DNA of 64,000 bases from Paractinoplanes bogorensis (GCF_018829635.1 NZ_JAHKKG010000005.1:310001-374000), one strand, 5' to 3'. Shown: positions 42,646 through 51,748, counted from the first letter of the stretch. Notes: generated by a model from the sequence alone, not told the origin. Numbers and translations are program-made.

Positions 42646-43961
42646 CCGCCACGCTACCCGCCACGACCGCAATCCGGGGAAAGTGGATCGACGACTGGCG
42701 GCCCGAGGACCGCGAGTTCTGGGACACCACCGGCGGCCCGATCGCCCGGCGCAACCTGATCTTCTCGATCACCTCCGAGCACATCGGCTTCTCGGTGTGG
42801 TCGCTGTGGTCGGTGCTGGTGCTGTTCCTCGGCCCCGAGTACGGCATCGACCCGGCCGGCAAGTTCCTCCTCACCGCCGTGCCCACCCTGGTCGGGGCGG
42901 TGCTGCGGATCCCGTACAGCTTCGCCGTGGCCCGGTTCGGCGGCCGCAATTGGACCGTCTTCAGCGCCGCGCTCCTGCTCGTCCCGTCAGTGGCGGCCGC
43001 CTTTTTGATCCGGCCCGGCGTCGACTTCCCGACGCTGCTGATCATCGCGGCGGTGGCCGGGGTCGGTGGTGGCAACTTCGCCTCGTCCATGACCAACATC
43101 AACGCGTTCTATCCGGACCGGCTCAAGGGCTGGGCGCTCGGCGTCAACGCGGGCGGCGGCAACCTCGGCGTGGCCGCGGTGCAACTCGTCGGCCTGTTCG
43201 TGCTGGCCGTCTTCGGCGCGGGCCACCCCGGCATCGTCGCCGGCATCTACATCCCGCTGATCGTGCTGGCCGCCTTGGGCTCGGCGTTGTCCATGGACAA
43301 CCTGTCGCAGGCCCGCAACGAGAAGCGGGGCATGCGTGACGCCGTCCGCGAGCCGCACACCTGGGTGATGTCGCTGCTCTACATCGGCACATTCGGCTCG
43401 TTCATCGGCTTCGGGTTCGCGTTCGGCCAGGTGCTGCAGGTGCAGTTCGCCGACGTGTTCAGCACGCCGGTCAAGGCCGCCTACCTGACCTTCCTCGGGC
43501 CGCTGCTGGGCTCGCTGATCCGCCCGGTCGGTGGGGCAATGGCCGACCGGCTCGGCGGCGCCAAGGTCACCTTCGTCACCTTCATCGCCATGGCCGCCGG
43601 TGCTGCCGTCGTGCTGCTGGCCGCGCAGACGAGGTCGCTGCCGCTGTACCTCGTCGGGTTCATCGCGCTGTTCGCGTTCAGCGGGATCGGCAACGGGTCG
43701 ACGTACAAGATGATCCCGGCCATCTTCAAGCGCCGGCACCCGGGCGACGAGCACGAGGCCCGGCGGCTGTCCGGCGCGGTGATCGGGATCGCGGGCGCGA
43801 TCGGGGCGCTCGGCGGCGTGCTGGTCAACCTGGCGTTCCGGCAGTCGTTCCTGTCCACCGGGGAGGCGGACGCGGCGTACATCGCGTTCATCGCCTTCTA
43901 CGCGCTCTGCGTGGGCGTCACGTGGGCGGTCTACCTGCGCCGCGCAGATCAGTACGTCTGA
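42642..43961 (+). CDS. narK: Nitrate/nitrite transporter, NarK type
   Basis: This 439-residue major-facilitator protein has about 12 membrane helices. The nitrate signature is present twice: GVGGGNFASSMTNINAFYP in TM5 and GIGNGSTYKMIPAIF in TM11. It brings in nitrate for the reductases encoded just upstream, and may also move nitrite. It is the last gene of the hemD-chelatase-nasC-nirB-nirD-narK unit and overlaps nirD by four bases. Confidence 0.95.
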   Translation: MTATLPATTAIRGKWIDDWRPEDREFWDTTGGPIARRNLIFSITSEHIGFSVWSLWSVLVLFLGPEYGIDPAGKFLLTAVPTLVGAVLRIPYSFAVARFGGRNWTVFSAALLLVPSVAAAFLIRPGVDFPTLLIIAAVAGVGGGNFASSMTNINAFYPDRLKGWALGVNAGGGNLGVAAVQLVGLFVLAVFGAGHPGIVAGIYIPLIVLAALGSALSMDNLSQARNEKRGMRDAVREPHTWVMSLLYIGTFGSFIGFGFAFGQVLQVQFADVFSTPVKAAYLTFLGPLLGSLIRPVGGAMADRLGGAKVTFVTFIAMAAGAAVVLLAAQTRSLPLYLVGFIALFAFSGIGNGSTYKMIPAIFKRRHPGDEHEARRLSGAVIGIAGAIGALGGVLVNLAFRQSFLSTGEADAAYIAFIAFYALCVGVTWAVYLRRADQYV

Positions 43962-44074
43962 GTTCCTCTTTCGGGTTGTCTTGGCCTCCGGGCGTGGACT
44001 ACTACTCACCCCCGTCGATAGCGTTCCGACGCCGTTCGAACACGGCCTGTCGAGATCGACTGGGGTGAGTTCCC

Positions 44075-46261
44075 GTGACCACCATTCGCCGCCGCGTGGC
44101 GCGGACGCTCGCACTGCCGGTGGTCGCCGCACTGCTGCTGCTGGCCGTGGTCGTCGCCATCGAGGCGGCCGGCTACCGCCGGGCCGTCAGCTCGGCCGGG
44201 GCCGTCACCCGGGCCCTCGCCGTGCAGGATCTGGTGCAGGAACTGCAGAACGAGCGCGGTCTGGCGGCCGGTCTGCTCGGCGGCAACGCGAGTTTCCGGG
44301 CCGAGCTGGGGCCGGCCCGGGCCCGCGTCGACGACCGCCGGGCCCGGGTCGCGGCCGGCCCGGAGTTGCAGGCGCTGCCCGGTGTGCGTACCGGAACCGA
44401 CACCGGCACCATCACCCGGGCCGACGCGTTCGCGTTCTACACCGGCCGGATCACCGACCTGAACCGTCTCGACACCGGCCTCGGCAGCTCCGGCGACGAC
44501 GAGCTGCGCCGCGGCCAGGCCGTGCTGCAGGCGCTCGGTGACGCCAAGGAGGCCCTGGCCCAGGAACGCGCCTTCCTCAACGGCGTCTTCTCGGCGGGTG
44601 GCTTCCGGACCGGCGAGTTTCTGCAGTTCGTGACCATGCGGGCGGCCAAGGACACGGCCCTGGCCGGGTTCGTGCGCTATGCCACCGGCGACCAGCGCGC
44701 GTCGGCCGACTACGTGTTCGGCACCGGCGCCGGGCAGATCGTCCGCTACTTCGAGGGGGTCGCGCTGGCCTCCGGCGACGGCCGGGACCTGCAGGTCAAC
44801 CCGCAGTCGTGGTGGTCGGCGCTGACGACCGTGCTGGACGACCTGCTGCGCCTGGAGCAGCACGTCGGCTCGGTGATCAGAGCCCGCGCGCTGCTGCTGC
44901 GTGACCAGGCGGCCCGGCGGATGGGCGGGCTCGGCGCCCTGGTGCTGTTGTGCCTGGCCGGGGCGGCCTGTCTGGCCGTCGCCGGGTCCCGGTCGATCGC
45001 GCGTCCCCTGGCCCGGCTGGCCACCCAGGCCGACGAGCTGGCGATCAAGAGCCTTCCCGATGCCGTACGCCGGGTGGCCGCCGGCGACCACGAAACCGGC
45101 CCGCCGCCCGTCGTCCCGCCGTCCGACGCCACGGCCGAGGTGCGCTCGCTGGCCGGCGCGCTCGACCGGGTCCAGGCCACCGCGTACGCCCTGGCCACCG
45201 AGCAGGCGCAACTGCGGCACGGCACCACCGAATCCCTCGCCGACCTGGGCCGCCGCCACCAGAACCTGCTCCGCCGCCAGCTGGCCCTGATCACCCGGCT
45301 CGAACGGGAGGAGACCGACCCGGCCGGGCTGGCCGACCTGTTCGAGCTCGACCACCTGGCCACCCGCATGCGCCGCAACGCCGAGAGCCTGCTCGTGCTG
45401 GTCGGGGCGACCGGTCCGCGTACGTGGTCGGAGCCGGTGCCGGTCGAGGACGTCATCCGGGCCGCCGTGTCCGAGGTGGAGGAGTACCGCCGGGTCACAC
45501 TGCGCCGGGTCGACGAGACGAGGCTGACCGGGGCCGGGGCGACGGCGGTGGCGCACCTGCTGGCCGAGCTGGTCGAGAACGGTCTGGCCTTCTCGGCCCC
45601 CGAGGTCGACGTCGAGATCCAGGGCCGGCTGGTCGGGGAGCAGTACCTGATCGCCGTGGTCGACCAGGGGATCGGGATGACCGCGACCGACCTGGCCGAG
45701 GCCAACCGGCGGTTGCGCGGGGAGGCCGACTTCCTGACCGCGCCGGCCCGCTACCTCGGGCACTACGTGGTCGGCCGGCTGGCCCGCGACCTGGGCGCCG
45801 AGGTGGTGCTCACACCGTCGCCGGTGACCGGGGTGACGGCCCGGGTGGTGCTGCCGGCGTCCCTGGTCGCCGAGGCGCCCGCGCTGGCCGGTCCCGCGTT
45901 CCCGGGCGCGCCCGGATCCGCGCTGCCGGTGGCGGCCGAGCCCGCGCTTCCGGTTGCCGGGCCGGTCACCCGGGACGAGGAGCGTCTGCGCCCCGCCTCG
46001 GTCGAGTATCTGACCGCCCCGGCGTTGCCTCAGCAGCGCCCGGCGCCGATTGCCGAGACCGACTCCTCCCGTACGCCCAATGGCCTGCCCCGCCGGCCGC
46101 CCCGCACCCCGCGCGTGACCCGGCTCCACCCGGTGCCGGCTCCACCGCCCGGCGACGAGCTGGCGGACGATCCCGAAGAGGTGCGGTCGCGGCTCGACGC
46201 GTTCCGCGGAGGCGTGGCCCGGGGTGCGGACACTCTCGAGCAGGAGGATTCTCACCGATGA
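44075..46261 (+). CDS. cvnA: Conservon sensor kinase-like protein with NIT domain (CvnA)
   Basis: This 728-residue membrane protein has TM1 at about 12-30, an extracellular nitrate/nitrite-sensing-type (NIT) domain at about 45-280 (LVQELQNERGLAAGLLGG is its start), TM2 at about 286-308 and HAMP to about 360. A dimerisation helix holds the conservon-type histidine block FELDHLATRMRRNAESLL, an HATPase domain follows (about 470-590: ENGLAFS, DQGIGM), and a Pro/Ala-rich tail of about 120 residues ends the protein. GTG 44075 follows GGGGTGAG. It lies 113 bases after narK, on the same strand, which suggests nitrate as a ligand. Its partners CvnB, CvnC and CvnD are coupled downstream. Confidence 0.92.
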   Translation: MTTIRRRVARTLALPVVAALLLLAVVVAIEAAGYRRAVSSAGAVTRALAVQDLVQELQNERGLAAGLLGGNASFRAELGPARARVDDRRARVAAGPELQALPGVRTGTDTGTITRADAFAFYTGRITDLNRLDTGLGSSGDDELRRGQAVLQALGDAKEALAQERAFLNGVFSAGGFRTGEFLQFVTMRAAKDTALAGFVRYATGDQRASADYVFGTGAGQIVRYFEGVALASGDGRDLQVNPQSWWSALTTVLDDLLRLEQHVGSVIRARALLLRDQAARRMGGLGALVLLCLAGAACLAVAGSRSIARPLARLATQADELAIKSLPDAVRRVAAGDHETGPPPVVPPSDATAEVRSLAGALDRVQATAYALATEQAQLRHGTTESLADLGRRHQNLLRRQLALITRLEREETDPAGLADLFELDHLATRMRRNAESLLVLVGATGPRTWSEPVPVEDVIRAAVSEVEEYRRVTLRRVDETRLTGAGATAVAHLLAELVENGLAFSAPEVDVEIQGRLVGEQYLIAVVDQGIGMTATDLAEANRRLRGEADFLTAPARYLGHYVVGRLARDLGAEVVLTPSPVTGVTARVVLPASLVAEAPALAGPAFPGAPGSALPVAAEPALPVAGPVTRDEERLRPASVEYLTAPALPQQRPAPIAETDSSRTPNGLPRRPPRTPRVTRLHPVPAPPPGDELADDPEEVRSRLDAFRGGVARGADTLEQEDSHR

Positions 46262-46683
46262 GCGTGCAGGCCACCGCCGACCGGCACCAGTTCAACTGGC
46301 TGCTCGGCAATTTCGTCCAGCACACCGACGGCGTACGGGACGCTGTGGCCGTTTCTTCGGACGGGCTGCTGATCGCGGCCTCGGACGGTCTGGACCGCGG
46401 CGACGCCGACCACCTCGCGGCGATCGTGTCCAGCCTGGCCAGCGTGGCCCGCAGCGCGTCCCGGCGCTACGACTTCGAGGCCCTGAAACTGATCATGATC
46501 GAGATGCGGCGCGGGTTCCTGCTCGTGTCGGTGATGGGCGGCGGCAGCTGCCTGGGGGTGGTGGCCGGCGCCGAGAGCGACATCGGCCTGGTCGGCTATG
46601 AGATCTCGCGGCTGGCCGAGCGGTTCGGCGCCCTGCTCACCCCGGCCCTGATCGCCGACTCCCGGCGCCACCTCCGGCCATGA
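46258..46683 (+). CDS. cvnB: Conservon roadblock/LC7 protein (CvnB)
   Basis: This 141-residue roadblock/LC7 domain protein reads NWLLGNFVQHTDGVRDAVAV, SSDGLLIAASDGLDRGDADH, then IGLVGYEISRLAERFG. Roadblock proteins regulate small GTPases, and in conservons CvnB partners CvnD. AGGAGG is present upstream, and the start overlaps the CvnA stop (ATGA). The CvnC start also overlaps its stop. Confidence 0.95.
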   Translation: MSVQATADRHQFNWLLGNFVQHTDGVRDAVAVSSDGLLIAASDGLDRGDADHLAAIVSSLASVARSASRRYDFEALKLIMIEMRRGFLLVSVMGGGSCLGVVAGAESDIGLVGYEISRLAERFGALLTPALIADSRRHLRP

Positions 46684-47102
46684 GGGGCAACTCCCGCTGG
46701 GGGCCCGATCCGCGGATGATCCCGCCCTCGTCGCCGGTCCCACCGCCGGAAGCGCCGGTGGCGGACGCGGTGGGCGGGGACGAGGTGTTCCTGCGGCCGT
46801 TCATGGTCACCGGCGGGCGGACCACGCCCCGGCACGCCGGGCTGCGGGTCGAGACCCTGTTGCACGCCACCCCGGACGCGCTGGTGGCGCCGCTGCGGTT
46901 CGAGGCGCGGCGGATCGTCGAGCTGTGCCGGGAGCCGAAGGCCGTGGCCGATGTCGCGGTGGCGCTGCGGCAGCCGCTCGGCGTGGTGCGGGTGCTGGCC
47001 GACGATCTGGTCGACGAGGGGCACCTGCGCATCGAGGACCAGCTCGGCGAGCTCCCGCTCGCGTTGATCGAGAGGATCGTGGACCGTGTCAGCGCGCTCT
47101 GA
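46680..47102 (+). CDS. cvnC: Conservon DUF742 protein (CvnC)
   Basis: This 140-residue protein has a disordered Pro-rich N-terminus and a DUF742 winged-helix-like domain: VFLRPFMVTGGRTTPRHAGL, EARRIVELCREPKAVADVAV, LPLALIERIVDRV. In conservons it bridges the kinase-like and GTPase components. It overlaps cvnB by four bases and cvnD by 17. Confidence 0.95.
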   Translation: MRGNSRWGPDPRMIPPSSPVPPPEAPVADAVGGDEVFLRPFMVTGGRTTPRHAGLRVETLLHATPDALVAPLRFEARRIVELCREPKAVADVAVALRQPLGVVRVLADDLVDEGHLRIEDQLGELPLALIERIVDRVSAL

Positions 47103-47682
47103 GCCGGTGCTGTCGCCGGTGGCCGTCAAGATCGTGATCAGCGGCGGGTTCGGGGTCGGCAAGACCACCTTCGTCGGGGCCATCAGCGAGATCGAGCCGC
47201 TGGTGACCGAGGCCGAGCTCACCGAGCGGTCGGTGGGGATCGACGACACCACGGCCGTACGGGGAAAGACCACGACGACCGTGGCCCTGGACTTCGGTCG
47301 CATCACGCTGGACGACGAACTGCTGCTCTATCTGTTCGGGACGCCGGGGCAGGACCGGTTCGCGTTCCTGTGGGACGACCTGGTCGACGGGGCGCTGGGC
47401 GCGATCGTGCTGCTCGACACGCGCCGGCTCGAGGACTGTTTCGCGGCGGTCGACTATTTCGAGGACCACGACATCCCGTTCCTGGTCGGGGTGAACGCGT
47501 TCGACCACACGCGGCGGTTCGCGCTGGACGAGGTGCGCGACGCGCTCGGCATCGACCCGCGGGTGCCGGTGATCGAGTGCGACGCGCGCCGCCGCGACTC
47601 GGTGAAGGGGGTGCTGATGGCCCTGACCGAGGAGGTGCTGACCCGGCGACTCGCGCGGGCGTCGGCGGGGTCGGCATGGTGA
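47086..47682 (+). CDS. cvnD: Conservon small GTPase (CvnD)
   Basis: This 198-residue Ras-like GTPase carries P-loop GGFGVGKTTF, switch-I Thr in RGKTTTTVALDFG, switch-II GTPGQDRF, and base-recognition NAFD in place of the usual NKxD, as in other conservon GTPases. In heterodisome models it is membrane-associated and toggled by CvnA to CvnC. Its 3' end overlaps the start of a binding-protein gene at 47676. Confidence 0.95.
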   Translation: MSARSEPVLSPVAVKIVISGGFGVGKTTFVGAISEIEPLVTEAELTERSVGIDDTTAVRGKTTTTVALDFGRITLDDELLLYLFGTPGQDRFAFLWDDLVDGALGAIVLLDTRRLEDCFAAVDYFEDHDIPFLVGVNAFDHTRRFALDEVRDALGIDPRVPVIECDARRRDSVKGVLMALTEEVLTRRLARASAGSAW

Positions 47683-48638
47683 CGGCCTGGTGGCGTACGG
47701 GAAACGCGGTCTTGATCTTGGCTCTGCTGGCCGGATGTGGAGCCACGCCGGCCGCGATCGTCCCGGCACCGGGCGTGTCCCGGGCCGCCTCCTGCGGAAC
47801 CGTGCGGATCGCGGTGAACCCCTGGTCGGGCTATGCGGCCGACGTCGCGGTCGTCGCCTACCTTCTTCGCCAGGAACTCGGCTGCACCGTCGTCACCCGC
47901 GACCTGACGGAAGACGCGTCGTGGCAGGGGCTGGCCCGCGGCGACCTCGACGTGATCCTGGAGAACTGGGGGCACGACGATCTCAAGAAGCGTTACATCG
48001 ACGACCAGCGGGTCGCGGTCGAACTCGGGCTGACCGGCAACCGGGGCGTGATCGGCTGGTACGTGCCGCCGTGGCTGGCCGCCGCGCATCCGGACATCAC
48101 CGACTGGCGGAATCTGAACAGGTACGCGGAATTGTTCCGCACTCCGGCTTCCGGACGACGCGGCCAGTTTCTCGCCGGTGATCCGTCCTTCGTGACCAAC
48201 GACGCCGCCCTCATCCGCAATCTCAAGCTCGATTACACGGTCGTGTACGCGGGCAGCGAGGACGCGCTGATCGCCACGTTCCGCCGGGCCGAGCTGGAGA
48301 AGAAGCCGCTGATCGGCTACTTCTACGCGCCGCAGTGGCTGCTGTCCGAGATCGGGCTGGTGCACGTGCCGCTGCCCCGCTACACGCCCGGGTGCGACAG
48401 CGATCCCAAGAAGGTCGCCTGCGACTACCAGCCGTACGACCTCGACAAGATCGCGCGGAAGGCCTTCGCCGAGTCGGGCAGCCCCGCGGCCGAGGTGATC
48501 AAGCGCTTCTCGTGGACCAACGAGGACCAGAACGCGGTGGCCCGCGACCTCACCGTCGGTAAGCAGACGCCGGACCAGGCCGCGCGGCGCTGGCTCGACG
48601 CGAACCGGCCGGTCTGGCAGGAGTGGCTTCCGCGGTAG
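47676..48638 (+). CDS. Glycine betaine-type substrate-binding lipoprotein, orphan
   Basis: This 320-residue OpuAC-like binding protein has a lipoprotein signal (LILALLAGCGATP, lipobox LAGC, Cys at about residue 20) and the betaine/choline/proline fold: VRIAVNPWSGYAADVAVVAY, LDVILENWGHDDLKKRYID, PLIGYFYAPQWLLSEIGLVH. Trp and Tyr residues for a quaternary-amine cage are plentiful. No ABC permease or ATPase gene is adjacent. ATG 47676 (or GTG 47679) overlaps the CvnD stop, so it is translated with the conservon and may present a ligand to CvnA rather than feed a transporter. That role is inferred. Confidence 0.88.
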   Translation: MVTAWWRTGNAVLILALLAGCGATPAAIVPAPGVSRAASCGTVRIAVNPWSGYAADVAVVAYLLRQELGCTVVTRDLTEDASWQGLARGDLDVILENWGHDDLKKRYIDDQRVAVELGLTGNRGVIGWYVPPWLAAAHPDITDWRNLNRYAELFRTPASGRRGQFLAGDPSFVTNDAALIRNLKLDYTVVYAGSEDALIATFRRAELEKKPLIGYFYAPQWLLSEIGLVHVPLPRYTPGCDSDPKKVACDYQPYDLDKIARKAFAESGSPAAEVIKRFSWTNEDQNAVARDLTVGKQTPDQAARRWLDANRPVWQEWLPR

Positions 48639-48649
48639 ATGCTGCTCGC

Positions 48650-50041
48650 ATGGACCTTCTCTCTCAGGTACATGCGGCGGCCGGACCGTATCTGCAGTCG
48701 CTCTCCTCCCGGCACGTGCTCGATGCTGATGCCCAGTCGCTGCTGGACGAGCTCGGCGGGCCGCTGCCGGAGAAGGGCGCGGACCCGGCCGAGGTGATCG
48801 AGCGTCTGCTGCGAATCGGGACGGCGGCCGGCACCGCGTCGTCCGGGCCGCGGTTCTTCCACTTCGTGACCGGGGGAGTGACCCCGGCGGCGCTCGCGGC
48901 CGACTGGACCGCGGCGCTGCTCGACCAGAACGCCTTCTCCAAGGTGTCGTCGCCGTTCGCGCACGAGGTCGAGACGGTCGCCCTGCGCTGGCTGTGCGAG
49001 CTGTTCGGGCTGCCCTCGACGTGGGGCGGGGCGCTGGTGGGGAGCGCGACCTACGCCAACTTCACCTCGCTCGGCGTGGCCACGCACTGGTGGGGCGCAC
49101 GGCACGGGGTGGACACGGCTGAGGACGGCCTGGCCGGTCTGCCGCGGATGCCGGTGCTCTCCTCCGGCTACGTGCACGCCAGCGCCCGCAAGGCGTTGCA
49201 GATGCTCGGGCACGGCCGTTCGCAGGTGAGCGTGCACGCCCGCGACGGCGTCGGCCGGGTCGACCTGGACCGCATGCGGCAGCACCTGGCCTCTCTGAAC
49301 GGTGCACCGGCGGTGATCATCGCCAACGCCGGTGAGGTCAACGCCGGCGACTTCGATCCGATTGCCGACCTGGCCGACCTGGCTGAGGAATTCGGGGCGT
49401 GGTTGCACGTGGACGGGGCGTTCGGGCTGTTCGCGGCGCTGTCACCGCGTACGGCGGGACTGGTCGACGGCATCGAGCGGGCCGACTCGATCGCGGCCGA
49501 CGGGCACAAGTGGCTCAACGTCCCGTACGAGAGCGGCTTCGCCCTGATCCGCGAACCGGCCCGGCTGGGTGCCGCGTTCGGCATGCCCGGCGCGGCCTAC
49601 CTGCCCGGCCCCGGCGACCCGGGCGCGGGCTACGGGCTGCTGGGCCCGGAGTCGTCCCGCCGGGCCCGGGCGTTGCCGATCTGGGCGACCCTTTCCGCGT
49701 ACGGGAAAGAAGGTCACCGCACCATGGTCGAGCACCACCTCGATCTGGCCCGGCACCTGGCCGCTCGCATCGACGACGCGCCTCGGCTGGAGCGCCTGGC
49801 CGACGTGCCGTTGTGCATCGTCTGCTTCCGCGCCGTGCCGGCGGGCGTTTCCGACCTGGACGACTTCAACCGCCGCCTGGGCGCGGCCCTCATCTCGGAC
49901 GGGCGTGTGTACGCGGGCACGACGGTCTACGACGGGAAGGTCGCGCTCCGCCCGGCGATCGTCAACTGGCGCACCACGGCCGCCGACATCGACTTCTTCG
50001 TGGACGTGATCGAGGAGCTGGTGTGGCGCGCCACATCCTGA
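48650..50041 (+). CDS. PLP-dependent decarboxylase (group II)
   Basis: This 463-residue fold-type I PLP enzyme of the aromatic amino acid/glutamate decarboxylase group has HFVTGGVTPAALAADW, ATYANFTSLGVATHWW, the Asp-Gly pair WLHVDGAFGLFAA and the Schiff-base Lys in ADGHKWLNVPYESG. It should decarboxylate an amino acid (aromatic, aspartate or similar) in the cytoplasm. The substrate is not clear. ATG 48650 lies 11 bases after the binding-protein stop. The end overlaps the next gene by 19 bp, tying it to two P-loop kinase-like genes. Confidence 0.9.
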   Translation: MDLLSQVHAAAGPYLQSLSSRHVLDADAQSLLDELGGPLPEKGADPAEVIERLLRIGTAAGTASSGPRFFHFVTGGVTPAALAADWTAALLDQNAFSKVSSPFAHEVETVALRWLCELFGLPSTWGGALVGSATYANFTSLGVATHWWGARHGVDTAEDGLAGLPRMPVLSSGYVHASARKALQMLGHGRSQVSVHARDGVGRVDLDRMRQHLASLNGAPAVIIANAGEVNAGDFDPIADLADLAEEFGAWLHVDGAFGLFAALSPRTAGLVDGIERADSIAADGHKWLNVPYESGFALIREPARLGAAFGMPGAAYLPGPGDPGAGYGLLGPESSRRARALPIWATLSAYGKEGHRTMVEHHLDLARHLAARIDDAPRLERLADVPLCIVCFRAVPAGVSDLDDFNRRLGAALISDGRVYAGTTVYDGKVALRPAIVNWRTTAADIDFFVDVIEELVWRATS

Positions 50042-50547
50042 CCGGCACGCCCGGCTCCGGGAAGACAGCCATCCTGCGGCGCCTGGAACTTTTCGGCCAT
50101 GCGGTCGTCGAGGAGGCCGCGACCGATGTGATCGCCCTGTCCCAGGCGACCGGAACCGAGGAGCCGTGGCGTGATGCGTCGTTCCTCGACCGCATTGTCT
50201 CGCTGCAACGACGGCGGTCGTCCGCCACCGGCCCGGGCCTGACCTTCTTCGACCGGTCGCCGGTGTGCACGCTGGCGCTGTGCCGTCATTTGGGGCTGTC
50301 GGCGCCGGCCACTCTCGTGGCCGAGGTGGACCGGGCGCGTGACTTCTATTCGCCGGCGGTGTTCTTCGTGCGGAACCTGGGCTTCGTGCGGCCGACGGCG
50401 GCCCGGCGGATCAATTTCGAGGAGTCGCTGGCGTTCGAGCGCATCCACGAGGAGGTCTATCGGGAGGCCGGCTTCACTCTGATCGAAGTGCCGGCCGGGC
50501 CGCTCGAGACCCGGGCCGCGCTCATCCGGGAGGCCGCCGCATGCTGA
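50023..50547 (+). CDS. P-loop nucleotide kinase-like ATPase (AAA_28 type)
   Basis: This 174-residue protein has P-loop LTGTPGSGKTAILRRLE, a substrate or lid region around FLDRIVSLQRRR, and FFDRSPVCTLALCRHLG, a pattern of the AAA_28 group of predicted small-molecule kinases. No membrane segment. GTG 50023 follows GAGGAG and lies inside the end of the decarboxylase gene. Its stop overlaps the next P-loop gene by seven bases. It may phosphorylate an amine or an amine-derived compound, but the substrate is unknown. Confidence 0.8.
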   Translation: MARHILTGTPGSGKTAILRRLELFGHAVVEEAATDVIALSQATGTEEPWRDASFLDRIVSLQRRRSSATGPGLTFFDRSPVCTLALCRHLGLSAPATLVAEVDRARDFYSPAVFFVRNLGFVRPTAARRINFEESLAFERIHEEVYREAGFTLIEVPAGPLETRAALIREAAAC

Positions 50548-51281
50548 TGTTCTGGGTCGGCGGCACACCCGGTTCCGGCAAGACCACGATCGTCCGGCGG
50601 CTGGCCCACGAACTCGACCTGGCGCTGCACCCGATCGACGCCTACACCTACGACCACTACGAACGGCTCGGCCCGCTCGGCCCCACCCTGGACGAGATGC
50701 TGGCCGCAGGCCCGGCGGTCGCGGCGGAGGGCTTCGAACGCGAGTCGGCGCTGCGCCTGCCGACCGTGATGGCCGACGTCCGGGTCGCCCAGGTCGCGGG
50801 CGTGCCGACACTTGTCGAAGGCCCGCAACTCCACCCGCGCGCCGCGGCAGCGTGGTCGCCGGTCGGGGCGATCTGGCTGCTCACCACCGCCGAACGCACC
50901 CGGGCGGCCCGGCGCGCACGACTCGTGGCGGGGGACGCTGCCGCCCGGGCCCGGGTCGAGGCCCTGGTCGAGCGCGACCAGCTGATCGGGGAGCGGCTCC
51001 GGTCGGCCGCCTCGGAGACGGGGGGCCGGGTTGCCGAGGTCCCGACCGACGTCAACTGGGACGACGTAGGGGGAGTGGTACGGGCGGCCGTCACCAGCGC
51101 CACGGCGCCCTTCGAGCGGCTCAGGCCCGGGTCCGAACTGGCGGCCCGACGCCGCCACGAGAACAACGTCGTGCGACGGCAGATCGCAGCCCACGAACGC
51201 CACATCGGGGTAGCGTTGCCGCCTTTCCCGTACGCCTGCGAGTGCGGCCGGAGCGGTTGTACGGACACGACCGCCGGGTAA
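50541..51281 (+). CDS. P-loop kinase-like protein with C-terminal Cys motif
   Basis: This 246-residue protein begins with P-loop VGGTPGSGKTTIVRRLA and DAYTYDHYERLGPLGPTLDE, like small-molecule kinases, with LVEGPQLHPRA as a likely Walker B region. The last 45 residues form a separate module: ENNVVRRQIAAHERHIG, then ACECGRSGCTDT with three Cys. A similar C-terminal CECG-x-x-x-C tail recurs on unrelated actinobacterial proteins. It overlaps the preceding P-loop gene, and the two may form a hetero-oligomer. Confidence 0.8.
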   Translation: MLMFWVGGTPGSGKTTIVRRLAHELDLALHPIDAYTYDHYERLGPLGPTLDEMLAAGPAVAAEGFERESALRLPTVMADVRVAQVAGVPTLVEGPQLHPRAAAAWSPVGAIWLLTTAERTRAARRARLVAGDAAARARVEALVERDQLIGERLRSAASETGGRVAEVPTDVNWDDVGGVVRAAVTSATAPFERLRPGSELAARRRHENNVVRRQIAAHERHIGVALPPFPYACECGRSGCTDTTAG

Positions 51282-51388
51282 CGGTCCTTCAAAACCTGCC
51301 TCCGGCGGCGGTCACCGGCGGGCTCGGAACAGGCGGCCGGTGCCCGGGGTTACGCTGGCTTCTCAGGAAACCGACGATGAGGCTATAG

Positions 51389-51748
51389 ATGATCAACGTG
51401 CAGGAGTTCGCCCGGCGACTGAGCATTCTTGGAGTCGGGACGTTCACCAGCGACGACGTCGTGGACCTGGCGACTGCTGCGGAGGTGCGCATCAGCGCTG
51501 ACCTCGAGATCGACGCCACGCTGGCTCAGCGCCTGCTCGACCAGATCTCACCCCCGCTGCCGGTCACCGGGGCGCAGATCGCGGCGTCGCAATGGCCACC
51601 ACCCCAGTCCTCCCGGCCGGCCGCGCCGTCGGTGTCGTTCTCCAGTCCCGGTGCTGTCGACGGCCCGTCCGACCAGCCGAGCCGGCCCCGCCGTTCCGGA
51701 CCCGCACGCGGCCCTCGGCGCCCCGGCTCCCGACGACCCGGCCGCTGA
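51389..51748 (+). CDS. Hypothetical protein, doubtful C-terminus
   Basis: This 119-residue open frame is not recognised. Residues 1-70 are helical and protein-like (NVQEFARRLSILGVGTFTSD, ADLEIDATLAQRLLDQI); residues 75-119 are Pro/Arg/Ser-rich and could be out of frame. GAGG lies seven bases upstream of ATG 51389, and TACGCT 40 bases upstream could be a -10 box. Confidence 0.5.
   Translation: MINVQEFARRLSILGVGTFTSDDVVDLATAAEVRISADLEIDATLAQRLLDQISPPLPVTGAQIAASQWPPPQSSRPAAPSVSFSSPGAVDGPSDQPSRPRRSGPARGPRRPGSRRPGR

Noticed and set aside
44034..44050. GCCGTTCGAACACGGC as a possible operator
   Set aside because: The symmetry is imperfect and short, and it lies in the spacer before cvnA without a second half-site; too weak to list.
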